In this document: positions 47,100 through 58,518 of the stretch, one piece after another
How the letters are laid out: every line of letters starts with the position of its first letter
Position numbering within the stretch: the first letter of the stretch is position 1
NCBI GenBank assembly: GCA_933207985.1
Contig: OW240924.1
Coordinates: forward strand, 66,025,576-66,089,575
Origin: Pelobates cultripes
Lineage: Eukaryota > Chordata > Amphibia > Anura > Pelobatidae
DNA length: 64,000 bases
Direction of reading: 5' to 3'
The notes under the pieces: generated by a model
Told to the model about the DNA's origin: nothing
What the model saw: only the letters and a program-made list of their open reading frames with translations
Databases searched by the model: none
Position numbers and translations under genes: made by a program

Positions 47100-48560
47100 C
47101 AATCGTACGTTGCATAAGCCTGCCACAACGCACATCTTTGGCAGTTCCCACCCTTGCAATCTAATGCATGTTCTTATCAGTTTAACCTACTTCCATTAGA
47201 AATACTTTGCACTGGGGCTCTCTGCAGTGCAAGTTTAAATAAGACCCTGGAATGTGGCAACAACATGAGTATTTTTTCCCTTGCATGTCCTGTAAGGATG
47301 ACAAAGTTTTGTCCTTTCCTGGTGACTAGTATCATAAGAGGAGCCCTATGGACATAAGGGAGATGCTACAAATCTGTGATAGCAGTTGGCTGAAATGGAA
47401 TCATGTCATAAAAGGCATCAATCAGAGGTCTGGACCAGTAACAGAAGGTCCCCAGATCTCCTATAACCTGGCTACAGCCAGAGAACCAGACCCCCATTAT
47501 CATCCATACTCTAGGCATGCAGTCATCTGACACTGAGGACAATCTGCTTAGACCCCACAAGAGACAGGGTCATGTCAAGTTAGGGCTATGCTGGGATGTC
47601 ACACGCGCATAATGAGGGTATACAGGTTTTTCTTGATTAAATTTATTTTTTATTTGTTTTTTAGACTAACAGTGAAGAAGCACCTTTGCTTGTTTTAACC
47701 AAAGCAATAAAATAGATCAAATGTCTATAATTTCATAGCTGAACCTTTTTTTTTTTTTTTTTACTCCAACAGTAGAATAAATCCAAGCCCTGAATTTTCC
47801 CTGTAAATATATTATTATTATAAGTATCAATGCTTTAATAATTTATGGAACACCGGAGGTCCCTTCAGGACCCTTGCTATGTATGAAAACATCAACGTGT
47901 ATAACAAAAACGCTCAACTGCATCGTTACTGCTGTTATGAATACGTCTAACATGTTTTTTTTATCCTTGTCCTCCTATTCCAGAGCTCGTGGAAATATTT
48001 AGCTGTACGGATAAATTAAATGTGTCACAGTTCTTACTCCCGATGTGTATGCACGCCTACAGGACAGTTCTTGCAATGTGAGAAAAACCTAGGTTAAGAG
48101 CTTGCTGTTTTGTGATTTTAATCTGTTCCATTTTGCTGTTTTGTTTGAGCTATCTTCAGTTATATAATTGTTCCCTTTCCAGACTCTCTGTGTACAAAAT
48201 CTCAAGGTGCAGCTGAGGTCACACAGTCTCTGTTTGGCCAGCTACAGAACTATTGTTTTTTCAACGCAACAAAGCTCGCGTCCCCACCGCCTGCCCCCCT
48301 CTTCGACTTATCTTTTTGGAATGTGATGAAAACCTAAAATAAAAGATAACAGCTTATCTCATACATTTTTTACATTTAGATAGGTATTTTTGAATGTGCA
48401 TTCAACAATATTCTATCAAGACTCCTGTGTTCTGTATCTAACCTCAAATTCTGGTTCTGGGTAAAATTAGTTCCTGTCTTCGGGGCAGAAACATTTTTTT
48501 TTTCCCAAACAGCCTGCTGTGATTTAGTGAGTTGCTTGCTTGTTTTGACAAACATTTCAA
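47100..48560. other. No recognised gene
   Basis: Contains short T-tracts (47747-47763) and GATA-factor-like sites, for example AGATAACAGCTTATCTC at 48346-48362. No open frame over 67 codons and no transposon ends were recognised. Confidence 0.4.
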
Positions 48561-49245
48561 ATTGTTTTGTGTTTCATATTTTATGCAGGAGTGGTCCACG
48601 GCGTCACATTTTTTTTTTTTTTTTCTTTTAGGATTAAGCGTTAGAGATATGCAAAATGAAAAATTGTATTGGACTCTCTCCTGATAATCTCCATAGATCT
48701 GTTATTATCTTCTCGCTTCTAAATCTTCCCATCCATCAAATATTTCACTGTATAGAGTCTCCGCTTTGACAAATTAGAGCTTCCTAATACTGGAATTATA
48801 TTCCAGGGTACGGCATAAAAATAAAAGCCCTCTTTTATTAATGAATTAGTGCTAATTAAAGTATTGAAGAGATATTATTCAGAGACTGTTCAGAAGAAAT
48901 CCTGACACAGGGAGGAAATTTGGGTTATGACTCATTACTGTTCTAGGCTATTTAGAGGCAGAGAACCTTAATTGTCCTTTTCTAACCTTTCCAGCTATTG
49001 GTAATTGGTAGAAAATTATATATAACCCGAATAATGCTGTTAAATTTCAAGAAGTGACAAACTCAGTTACTAATGACATTTGCCACTGGGAAACCTATTT
49101 TAATATGTAGTTGTTCTACTTTTTAATTCATGTATTGCGGAGAAAAAGTGATCTCTATATAATTAAGTTGTGATTTTTATCTCTGAAAGCCATAATAAAT
49201 ATGGAATTACCATGATCATTCTATCAATGGGAAAATGGGTAACAG
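48560..49245. promoter_or_regulatory. Candidate conserved non-coding element
   Basis: This stretch has no repeat signature and is dense in homeodomain-type sites. Examples are TTAATGAATTAGTGCTAATT at 48838-48857, CCTTAATTGTCC at 48966-48977 and TTGGTAATTGGTAG near 49000. It also has a TGACTCATTA AP-1/Maf-like site at 48929-48938. Such composition is typical of developmental enhancers in gene deserts. Only cross-species conservation could confirm this. Confidence 0.25.
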
Positions 49246-49274
49246 CGCAAAAAAAAGAATATTGAGATAACTTC

Positions 49275-50264
49275 ACTAAAGGACCAAAAGACACCCTGAC
49301 CACCAGGGCCAACATCTGTGGGGTACAACCTTTACACTTGTAAGGGAACCGGATCATATTGCAGATCTGTGACAGCACGGGCTACTTACCAGTGCAGCCT
49401 CTCACCATTGATTTTCAATGCTGAGAGGAAGTGATGTCTGTTCACTTCCTCCCAATGGTCAAAGGAAGACGTGTAGGAAGAAAGGAACAGCTCTGCACAG
49501 CGGACCACAGGTAGCCAAAGAAGAGGGTGGCTAGAACATCTTAAATGTTGTGTGCTTCTGTCAGTGTTTATGTGTGTCTGTCATTGTGTTTATCTGACTG
49601 TGGATGCGTGCATATTTGTCTGTGCATGGCTGTCACTATGTGTGCCTGTTTGTCAGTGTGTGTCTGTCTGGCAGTTTGTAACTGAGCATGTGTGCGCATC
49701 TGTGAATGTGTCTGGAATGTATGTGTGTGTAAGTGGTATCTATATGTCAGGGTGCATGTGTGTGAGCATGCATGTATGGGTGAGCTGATTGGTGGGGACC
49801 CAGCCCCTGGATTTGCAAGGGTTCCATATGTTTTGATGGCAGACATGCAGACCATTTCAACTCAATGAAGTGGTGTGGGTGCAGAGGCTCTTTGATTTCA
49901 ACCCTGCAATCTATAACATTTTTTTTTTTTTTTACTTTCTGACAGCCACTGGAGGTGCTTCTCCTGTGAGGTTCTCAGTCAAGTGCAGCTGATAGAGGGA
50001 ATTCGATTGACACTGTGCAGCAATTAGCTACGTATGCTCACTCGCCTCCCAAGTGGGAAGAATTCGCTTGGCTGAAATCATCAATATTGATCATTTCAGC
50101 CAAGGAAGCAAAATGGTCACAGCAATACCAGCACAGTGTGGGAGTAAGGGTAAATAAAACTCACCATTTAAAGCCTCACGGGGGGAGGACACCAAAATAG
50201 GTAGGGTAAAGCTATAGAATTAGGAACACATGTTTGTATTCTCAACTCTACAGTGTTCCTTTAA
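49275..50264. mobile_element. T2-like MITE split by a hAT-like unit
   Basis: The right end reads TCAACTCTACAGTGTTCCTT TAA, with TTAA at 50261-50264. The interior has GACAGCCACTGGAGGTGC and TGGCTGAAATCATCAATATT/GATCATTTCAGCCA, the family hairpin. The left end, ACTAAAGGACC at 49275, has lost its exact TTAA. Around 49303-49850 a separate unit interrupts the MITE. Confidence 0.6.
49303..49850. mobile_element. hAT-like unit with GT-rich interior, inserted in a MITE
   Basis: CAGGGCCAACATCTGTGGGG opens the unit and TTTTGATGGCAGACATG closes it, giving weak inverted ends. The flanks CTGACCAC and CAGACCAT may be an 8-bp duplication with two mismatches. A TGTGTGTCTG-rich array fills 49545-49780. A related GGGCCACCATCACGGGGTAC segment occurs at 62633. 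No transposase is present. Confidence 0.45.
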
Positions 50265-52798
50265 CTCTTTAGTCTGAACACAAATGATCACATGAAGCCA
50301 ATAATAGGCATTATGTGTGCAGGCTATTTGGGTGGCTTTGGCATTTGTGGCAATGTTGTAACTATGGTCCCCAAAAATCTATGTTAAAATTAAATCTGGA
50401 ATAGCAATACTTACTAGCGACCAGATATTTATGGATTACAGCGTATTTTAGTAAATCCAACAAAGTATAGTCACAATATTAAGAAATGTCCTAGAATGTT
50501 TTACTGAAAAAACATCTCTCATTTTTATTCAATAAACCTGCCATGCCCAGTCCTTTACGTTGTTGGATTTGCGAGTGTAGTCCGGTCTAGGCCGTAGGCA
50601 CTTGGGTGGTCTTTTTGACATGTGCCTTCTCTGTTTACTGTACATTAGGACCAGATATGTAAAGAGGAGTGGAAAGTAGAGGGGGTAACTTAGTCACATT
50701 CACAGGGGCACCAAATAATCCTGCACCCACGTATCATGACCCTGTGGTTCACCCTGGCACTGGCACGTTATTTACTAACTATAATTACTCAAAATTTTGT
50801 ATGAGTACTTATGGAAACTTGTGATTGTGAGAAGCTGGGTTCGAGCAGTAAACCTATTGTCGCGAGACTTTGTAACAACACTAGATGTTGTGTGAAACGG
50901 TGTTTGGAGACACAGGAGTCATAATTATAATGAATTAGGAAACTGTGGTGGAGCATAATAGAATAGGTAATTTAGGTCTACGAATTTGAAATTCACTTTG
51001 ACATCACTCACACTTTAGTGAATAACTCTGTTTGTGAATAATCCTGTATACCTTTTTTTTGTAGAAAAAAATAGGTGCACTTTTGTGGATTTGCATTCCC
51101 AATAACCCGTTCCTGAATTTTCTGAAATTCTAATAAGCAGTAGTTCTAACCTGTGAAATAAAATTCAGAATTTCTTTTGGCATCATTGCACTGATTTCCT
51201 GATAGTTTAATGTTATTAGCCTTTTTTTTTCTTTCTTGACTTTGTACCCTATTTGCCGGAACTATTTCGTTTTATTACCTTTTTTTTGTTTTTGTTAAGC
51301 ATCATCGCTTTCATTGTGACTATCTCTTCCATCTTTCTTTTTTAGATCATAACCTTTATTCTGACAGTATGCAGTCATAGTAATAAATCAGTACAATATA
51401 AATGCTTTTAAATAGGATTGCATTCCTATAAAATTTTGGTGAAATATTTTTAGCGTCTGGTGACTCCTCTCCTGCCGATTCTCAAGAACAATTTTCCACA
51501 GAACAATGAAGATTATCTACAGATGCTGGTTAAACATTTTTACAAAACAATTAGCTGCTATAATATAAAGACTACAAGCTACAACCAGCACTGTCCCCTC
51601 ACCTCCCCCTTCCCGCAAAATGTTTGTTTCATGAAATCTTTATGAAATACTCATACTGACTGTGTTGAAATGTAATTGAATTTCCAAAACAGTCAAAACA
51701 TATACTGAGACAAAGTGGGGGCTACTTTGTCTCAGTACTTTTTCTATGCCTGACACTTCAAGGAGCTATGGCAGTGTAGAAGTAGAAGTGTCACAGATAT
51801 TAGCTGTATCTATGGAGCATCCTGTGATCTTGATTCTCAACAGACCTCAATGTTGTACTCTCACGCATGTGCAAGAGTACAGTACAGACAGATTGGAAGA
51901 AGATGACGGTGCCCGCGAGGGACAGGTTCATATAAGTAAATCTCATTTTTCCCTGCCCCACCGGACCACCAGCGGCAAAGACACAATCAGACATTTTTCC
52001 AAATTAAGCAAAGTGCCCAGACAGTGACAGTGCCACTTTCGTAAAAATTAAAGTAAAAAATAAAACGAAAAACAGGTGTATGAACACTTCTACCCAGTCG
52101 AATTTTTAAGATCACATATATTTGGCATAGCACCAATCTTAAAGATTTCCATATAACGTGATTTTCTAGACGCTGGGTCATGATCAAGCCTGCTGTTAAT
52201 ACAGTTCTAATTTATAACACACCAACATATTCTGAAGCAGCGTACTCAGTGGGTGAAAGAAAAATTCTAGCAATTGTGACAAAATAACAAGATATTCAGA
52301 AACAAGAGGTGTTTCAAGGCTCACACGAATGTGCTTGCACACAGGGTTAGAAGCACTTAATGTGACATATACAATCATTTAATGTGCTTTGCATGAAATG
52401 TGTATTTAATTTAAAGGATCAGTGATGTATTCGAATAAACTGTCTTTATTTAAAATACCAAATCTCGGTTTTATGTAAATTTGGTTTAAGATAACACATA
52501 AATGTCTCTAAGGAAATATTATCTTATTTATATTTTTAATACTGTGCTTTCTTTAAAAAAAAATGCTTAGATTGTACCAGTGAATTTTTTTCTGGCTTTT
52601 AAGACATTTGTTTGCATTTTTTATGGGTGCAAATTGGACATGTATGTATTTGTTTTATTAAATTACTAATTATTCTTTATTGATTTTATTAAGTATGTGC
52701 TGCTGTATTGTGAAGTCCTTTTATGTAGTTGTATTTCCCTATTACTGTATACTTGCTATTTGTTGGGTGAGAAAACAGCATGGGAGTAACTGTATCCA
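50265..52798. other. No recognised gene; one small hairpin
   Basis: ACTGAGACAAAGT at 51704 pairs with ACTTTGTCTCAGT ending at 51738 in an isolated hairpin. Other sequence is AT-rich and frames are under 95 codons. T-tracts occur at 51221-51231 and 51282-51288. Confidence 0.45.
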
Positions 52799-52993
52799 GT
52801 AGTGGGATTAAACATTTTTAGTAACCAGTTTCGACTATGTTTCAAACTCCACATGGTCGGCCCAAGACATTGTGCTGCCTGGGACCAAGACTCCATCCCC
52901 CACAGTCATTTATGCATACACGCACAAGCACATCGACGCAGTCACACATATATACCCTGGGGGGCGAAAACATCCTGGGGGTAAGGGAATGCT

Positions 52994-53262
52994 ATTAATG
53001 CAGTATATACATAAATCTTGTATATCTTTCCAATGAGCAGTAAATACAAACATTAGGTATGCCATACCAATAAGCAGTAAATGCATAAACTTGGTATATT
53101 ATGCTAATTAACATTAAATGCATAAACCTGGCATATCATGCTAATGAAGCTGTAAATACATAAGCTAGGTATAAAATGCCAATGAGAAGTAACTGTATGA
53201 ATCCTGAATATAATGCCAATGAGCAGTACATTCTTAAACTTTGTATAACATGCCAATGAGCC
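52994..53262. repeat. 37-bp tandem repeat, about 7 copies
   Basis: The unit core CCAATGAGCAGTAAATACATA plus AACTTGGTATAACATG-like sequence recurs with starts near 53030, 53067, 53104, 53141, 53179, 53217 and 53253. Copies have diverged. Confidence 0.85.
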
Positions 53263-53384
53263 ACATGTGCCTCCAAAAGGTCTACTAGTGCCATGTGCCC
53301 CCAAACAACTTGCTATTGCCATCTTTCTACCACCAGCCTCCCTATACAATTTCTCTGCCCTTAGCCTCACTCTGTCATTTCTCT

Positions 53385-54020
53385 ATCACCAGCCATTCTG
53401 TGCCATCTTTCTGCCCCCAGCCTCTCTATGTCATCTCTCGGCCACTGTTCCATGTCTCTGCCTCCAGCCTCTCTCTGCCCTTCGTCTCTCTGTGCCATCT
53501 CTCTGCCCCAGCCACTGTTCCATCTCTTTGCCCTCTGCCTCTCTGTGCCATCTCACTGCCCCAGCCTCTCTGTGCCATCTCTCTGCCCCAGCCACTGTTC
53601 CATGTCTCTGCCACCCGCCACTCTGTGCCATCTCTCTGCCCCAGCCTCTCTGTGCCATCTCTCTGCCCCAGCCACTGTTCCATGTCTCTGCCACCAGCCA
53701 CTCTGTGCCATCTCTCTGCCCCCAGCCTTTGTGCCATGTCTCTGCCCTTAGGCTCTCTGTGCCATCTCTCTGCCCCAGCCACTGTTCCATGCCTCTGCCA
53801 TCAGCCTCCCTGTGCCATCTCTCTGTCACCAGTCACTGTTCCATGTCTCTGCCACTAGCCTCTCTGTTCCATCTCTCTGCCCCAAACTCTCTGTGCCATC
53901 TCTCTGCCCTCAGCCTCTCTGTGCCATCTCTCTGCCGCCAGCCTCTCTGTGCCATCTCTCTGCCATCAGCCTCTCTGTGCCATGTCTCTGCCCTTACTCT
54001 CTGTGCCATCTCTCTGTCTA
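53385..54020. repeat. 28-bp CT-rich minisatellite, about 22 copies
   Basis: GCCTCTCTGTGCCATCTCTC followed by TGCCCCCA repeats. Measured spacing is exactly 28 bp at 53893, 53921, 53949 and 53977. A second variant, CACTGTTCCATGTCTCTGCC, alternates with it. Long open frames on both strands are products of the repeat and not genes. Confidence 0.92.
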
Positions 54021-54026
54021 GTGACA

Positions 54027-54890
54027 GTATGGGAGGTGGTGACAGTGTGGGGATGATCATGGGGTGGGGGGGTGACAGTGTGGGAGGTTGTGACAGTGTG
54101 GGAGGTGGTGACAGTGTTTTGGATGTGACATTGTGGAAGGTGGTTATAGTATGGGGTAAGGTGATAGTGTGGGGGAAAAGTGACCATGTTGGAGGTGATG
54201 ACAGTTTGGGGGGATAGTGACAGTGTTTTGGATGTTGACAATGTTTTGGATGGTGACAGTAACGGAGCTGGTGACAGTGTGGGAGGTGGTGACAGTGTTT
54301 TGGATGGTGGCATTGTGTGAGGTGATGACAGTGTGGGGATGTGACCATGAGGGAGGTGGGTACAGTGTGGAAGTATAGTGACATTGTGGAAGGTGGTGAT
54401 AGTATGGAGGTGGTGACAGTTTGAGAGGTGGTGACAGTGTGGAGGGATGGGGAAAGTGTGGGGGATGGTGACAGTGTGGGAGGTGGTAGTGTGTGGGGAA
54501 GATGACAGAGGGAAGAGATGTAGTGTGTGGGGACAGTGACAGAGGGGGGAGGTATTATGTGCGGAAGGTGACAGTGGAGGGAGGTAGTGGGTGAGGAAGG
54601 TAACAGTGAGGGGAGGTAGTGTGTGGAGAAGGTGACAGTGGGGGGAGGTAATGTGTTGGGAAGGTGACAGTTAGGGTGGGTAATGTGTGGGGAAGGTGGC
54701 GGGGGGGATGTAATGTGTGGGGAAGGTGACAGTGGGGGGGAGGTAATGTGTGGGAAGGTGACAGTTAGGGTGGGTAATGTGTGGGGAAGGTGGCGGGGGG
54801 GATGTAATGTGTGGGGAAGGTGACAGTGGGGGGGAGGTAATGTGTGGGAAGGTGACACTGGAGGGTGGGGAGGTTGTGTGTGCGGAGGTT
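54027..54890. repeat. G-rich tandem array with a 94-bp recent duplication
   Basis: Irregular units of GGTGGTGACAGTGTGGGA fill the region. The 94 bases from 54664 (GTGACAGTTAGGGTGGGTAA) recur almost identically from 54758. Runs of four or more G are frequent, giving quadruplex potential. Confidence 0.9.
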
Positions 54891-54904
54891 GTTGTTTGCT
54901 TACC

Positions 54905-55020
54905 AACCACCAGTCCCTGGTGGTCCAGTGGTCTCATCTTGCTCCCTGGTGGTCCAGTGGTCTCCTCTTGCTCCCTGGTGGTCCAGTGGTCTGCTCCTGC
55001 TCCCTGGTGGTCCATTGGGC
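54905..55020. repeat. 29-bp tandem repeat, 4 copies
   Basis: TCCCTGGTGGTCCAGTGGTC followed by TCATCTTGC recurs with starts at 54914, 54943, 54972 and 55001. Confidence 0.92.
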
Positions 55021-55030
55021 TGGGTATGTA

Positions 55031-55232
55031 GTTTCTCAAAGCCTCTCTGTCTGCAGCTTCGCCTGGCTCAGAGCTGCAGACTGTGGAGTAGAGATCTTGT
55101 GAGCTCCGGTAACAGCTTTGCCGCGGTTTACCACAGCAACGCTGTGATTGGCCGGAGATCACAAGATCTCTACTCCAGAGTCTGCAACTCTGTGTCCGGC
55201 GGAGCTGCAGACAGGGAGGCTCTGAGAGACTA
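55031..55232. repeat. Imperfect inverted repeat, arms of about 90 bases
   Basis: GCCTCTCTGTCTGCAGC (55040-55056) pairs with GCTGCAGACAGGGAGGC (55205-55221), and GGAGTAGAGATCTTGTGAGC (55085-55104) pairs with the inverted GATCACAAGATCTCTACTCC (55158-55177). The centre holds TTTACCACAGCAACGCTGTG and ATTGG, an X-box-like and CCAAT-like pair. Confidence 0.8.
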
Positions 55233-55429
55233 CATGGAGAGGCCTTGCACCCGGCGGCATACAGGGCAAGCTGCCGTGCCCCCTCCTGGTGTCGGCTCTC
55301 GGTCATGGACCGAGGAGACGATACTTTAGTCAGCCATGTTAGCAACCGGTTCAGCGAACTTGTTAAATTTTAATATCAGATTTGCATGAACCGATGCGAA
55401 CCGGCTGAATCCCATCTAAATGAGCATAA

Positions 55430-56027
55430 GGCCTACATAGTTCAGGAGACAATCAGCTTGTTTCCATACATAATAAAAGAGACAAAGTCTACTTATCTCG
55501 TGCACAACTCAACTAGTGTCAGGATTACAGAATGATCCAGCACGTAGAATTGTGTAACACAGAGGACTGATAGGTAACGTATACCGGACCTTAGAATGGC
55601 CGGACTAACGTACCAAAGAATAGTCAGGAATAGCCAAGGTCAGGGGATACAGTAAGAGACACAACAATAAGGAAAAACGAGGAGTCAGGGATGCCAGAAA
55701 ACAGAGAAGTCAAAAACAATGCCAAAGTCAAATAACCAGAATACCAGAATAAATAACGCGCTCTCGGACAACCACAAAGGAAACTACAACAGGGCACTGA
55801 GTAGGATAAGAACTGGGCCTAAATACCCCTCCTCTAGATCTGATAGGCTGTAACCGGCCTTTGACCCCAAAGGCAGTTACCAGCTTCTCATTTGCATAAT
55901 TGCTGCTCACCATTAACCCTTCTGTGGATTAGGTTGCTGCTCGGCACAACTTTTCCTGTGTGGACAGTAAATGTCATTAACCACATTTTTATAAGCGATT
56001 GAATACGTGACAACTAGGCTTAACATC
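55430..56027. other. No recognised feature
   Basis: No frames over 61 codons and no repeat ends identified. Confidence 0.5.
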
Positions 56028-56170
56028 ATGGATAGTACGCTAGGTTGCCTTTGGCACTCCAGTTATTGAGGACTACACCTCCCTCAATGCTCTAACAGTC
56101 ATAATGTTGGCAAAGCATCAGGGGAGATGTAGTCTACAATATCTGGAGTGCTAAAGGTTTCTTAACCTGT
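56028..56170. mobile_element. Diverged hAT MITE
   Basis: GGTTGCCTTTGGCACTCCAG and ATCTGGAGTGCTAAAGGTTT are inverted and match the interior of the MITE at 45248-45383. The central GCAAAGCATCAGGGGAGATG is also shared. The ends are eroded and no duplication is visible. Confidence 0.75.
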
Positions 56171-56171
56171 A

Positions 56172-57001
56172 TAATGTGCTGGTTCACAAACTTTTTTGAC
56201 TTCTCACAGATTTTTCTCTCTACTTCATATAGTCCATCGTTGCCCCAAAGATTCCACACTTGGCAATTCTTTAAAGGGGCAACGTCAACAATTAAATTCC
56301 TTGCCCTCCCGCTGCCTCTATGTGATCAACGTATTTGTGGGGTAATTTCATATGTTATTTCATACCTTTATTGTGTCCTATATTTTAATTCTCTTGTTAC
56401 ATGTCTGTCTGTAGTCATATTTGGAAAAACATGGCAAAATAAAGATTGTAAAAAAAATTTAAATAACAATTACATGTGTAAACAGTGTTAATTTATTATT
56501 ATATGTGTTATTCAATTTTAAATAGTTATAATAATTATTATTATTATTTAATTTTTAACATATACTGTTTTTATTTATCTTCTCATTGTATCAGTTTAAC
56601 TATTCTCCGCTACATGAACATAACAGCTGATTCCTTATCTTTATATTACATTTTTTTTCCCAGCTGGCCATCAATAATGTCTGCTTACAAAGATACTGAC
56701 CACTCGCAGGTCTGCCACTTGCTAGTAAAGCATTGAGAAATTCTGTGTAAGTTGTCACCATAGCAACTATACCTTGTTCACCCTGAGCATGTATAATTCA
56801 CCCTGTGATTGGCCCTCGCAGGACAGAGCAACAGTTTATACAATATATTAAACCAGGATTTTGTGTTATGCCAGATACATATCTATGTAATTTTTGTGGT
56901 TTATTTCTGCTTTGTGAATTGTTCATTTACATGACACGTGGACTTTACTGATATAAAGAATCCTTTAATTTTTTTTTTACATCATGTGCCTCACATTTTA
57001 T
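56172..57001. other. No recognised feature
   Basis: AT-rich, with a TTATTA-rich block at 56485-56550 that yields a spurious tyrosine/isoleucine-rich frame. Confidence 0.5.
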
Positions 57002-57345
57002 TTAAAGGAACCTTTATGGTGCTAGGAATAAAAACGTGTCCTGTTATAGGGTCCTGTTACCTATCTAGATGTGTGTAGTTTCCTCATTATGAGGGTTTGA
57101 AGGGTAAAATCTATTTAACTTTCACCCCGCGCTGTGACATTTTTCACGATACCATTCCATCCATCAGATCATCAAGATTTAAATGGACACGCAATGGAAA
57201 ATTAGTGCACATGCGCGGGAAAATGCTGCACTGCATATGCTTTCTCGGTTAAAGCAATAGACGTGCCCGTGGTAGCTGTCTTCCTAGAGGTGTGTTAACC
57301 CTACAACTTAAATGGCAATATTTTACCATACAGGCTTGAATAGAG
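57002..57345. mobile_element. T2-like MITE, right end lost
   Basis: TTAAAGGAACCTTTATGGTG at 57002 and GGAATAAAAACGTGTCCTGT match the corresponding end of the copies at 12716 and (inverted) 50264. CCATCAGATCATCAAGATTT near 57160 corresponds to the hairpin. The second terminus is missing. Confidence 0.6.
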
Positions 57346-57714
57346 AAGGACCTACACCATTTTTAGTGAGAGTTATGGCTGGCCGGTAAACAGTAGAGAC
57401 AGCATCGGAAATGTAACCTTGGTGTTAACTGAATAAACCCCAGTTTCTCTCTCCATATCCATGCAAAGAGAGAGAGATCTGCTCAACATTCTACCAGAGA
57501 TCAAATATTCAGTCATTATGATTCACAGTGACAGATGGTTCACTATCAAGTGACAGAGATTGTTGTGTTGACAACTCCATATGGCAATATTTAGCTCGCC
57601 ATCAGGTAACTGAGGATGCTACGTTCATAAGCCTCCATGTTCACAATGGCAGCTTACTTGCCCTCATTTAGCCTCACTTTATTGCTCATTACTTTAATTG
57701 CTGTCCTTGAATAA

Positions 57715-57880
57715 TCAGTTATCCCACCTTCCTTAGACTACAAGCTCACTCGGACACGGCCCTCTTCACTGTCTGTTCAATCCTTTTTTGTCGCTTCCAC
57801 TCCATTGTAAATTTGTGATATGCTGTGAAAACTCTTGGTGCTATCTAAAGGCTAATAGTAATTATCATTAATCCCTTTAT
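57715..57880 (+). mobile_element. L2-like LINE 3' UTR remnant
   Basis: CCTTAGACTACAAGCTCACT, CCCTCTTCACTGTCTGTTCA and a final CTTGGTGCTATCTAAAGGCTAA before an AT-rich tail follow the layout of the L2-like 3' UTR whose antisense copy ends at 4475. Only the last 160 or so bases remain. Confidence 0.5.
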
Positions 57881-58109
57881 AACATATAATGATGATTCTG
57901 GCAAATAATATTTTAAGAAAGAGTTAAAATACTCTAATTAAGGCCACTATATTAAACAATTTATGTAAATAAATTATAGAAAGAGTCTGGAAGAAAAGCA
58001 ATTAATATTTAATTTCATTATGTTTTCATTATGAAAATACAAGCATTCCTGTATATAAATGCTTGTTGGGAGCATGTAACTGGCTTTTGGAATACAACAT
58101 ATATTCCTG

Positions 58110-58518
58110 ACACTTTAGTCCTGAGGAAGCTGTTTAGGTACCTGGCCCACCTCCGATCTCAGAAAAAAAGGTGATTTTTTTACTCACAATTTCTCCCACT
58201 CCATGCTGCTCTTAATGCGGTTTTCCCGGCTTCGTACCTGAAAAACATCAATTTTGATTATCTCAATCCAATGCTTTCCCTTCTAGTGACTGTCTGAGTG
58301 ACAATATGGCCATATGGTGTAACAGAATCCTCATTTTTTTTTTTTTTTTTGCTAAGATGGGTGATTTTAAGTAGTTTAGTGAAATTTAAAACTGTATTTT
58401 TATTTTTATTTCTCTGAAAAGGCAGCGTTTACATTTAGAAGCCTGCTGGGACAGGCTATAGACACTAGAACCACTACATTAACCTGTAGTGGTTCTGGTG
58501 ACTAGAGTGTCCCTTTAA
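58110..58518. mobile_element. T2-like MITE, left end lost
   Basis: ACCACTACATTAACCTGTAG and TGACTAGAGTGTCCCTTTAA close the unit, with TTAA at 58515-58518. CTTCTAGTGACTGTCTGAGT near 58283 is the family hairpin region. The left TTAA end is not recognisable. Confidence 0.65.

Larger units (their letters stand above)
52799..55420. mobile_element. Composite non-autonomous element made of four tandem arrays
   Basis: Ends may be TAGTGGGATTAAAC at 52799 and GCTGAATCCCATCTA near 55405-55419, inverted to each other over the GGGATT core. AACC(A/G)GTT-type motifs lie inside both. In order it holds a 37-bp AT-rich array, a 28-bp CT-rich array, a G-rich array, a 29-bp array and a 200-bp imperfect inverted repeat. 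No target duplication and no transposase were found, so the transposon reading is an inference. Confidence 0.4.

Noticed and set aside
49552..49788. Cysteine/valine-rich frames resembling a secreted peptide
   Set aside because: Arise from the TGTGTGTCTG-type repeat; both strands show mirror-image low-complexity frames.
53267..54906. Very long overlapping open frames (316 and 357 codons, both strands)
   Set aside because: They are translations of 28-bp and G-rich tandem arrays; 28 is not a multiple of three, so repeats read in all frames without stops. No domains are present.
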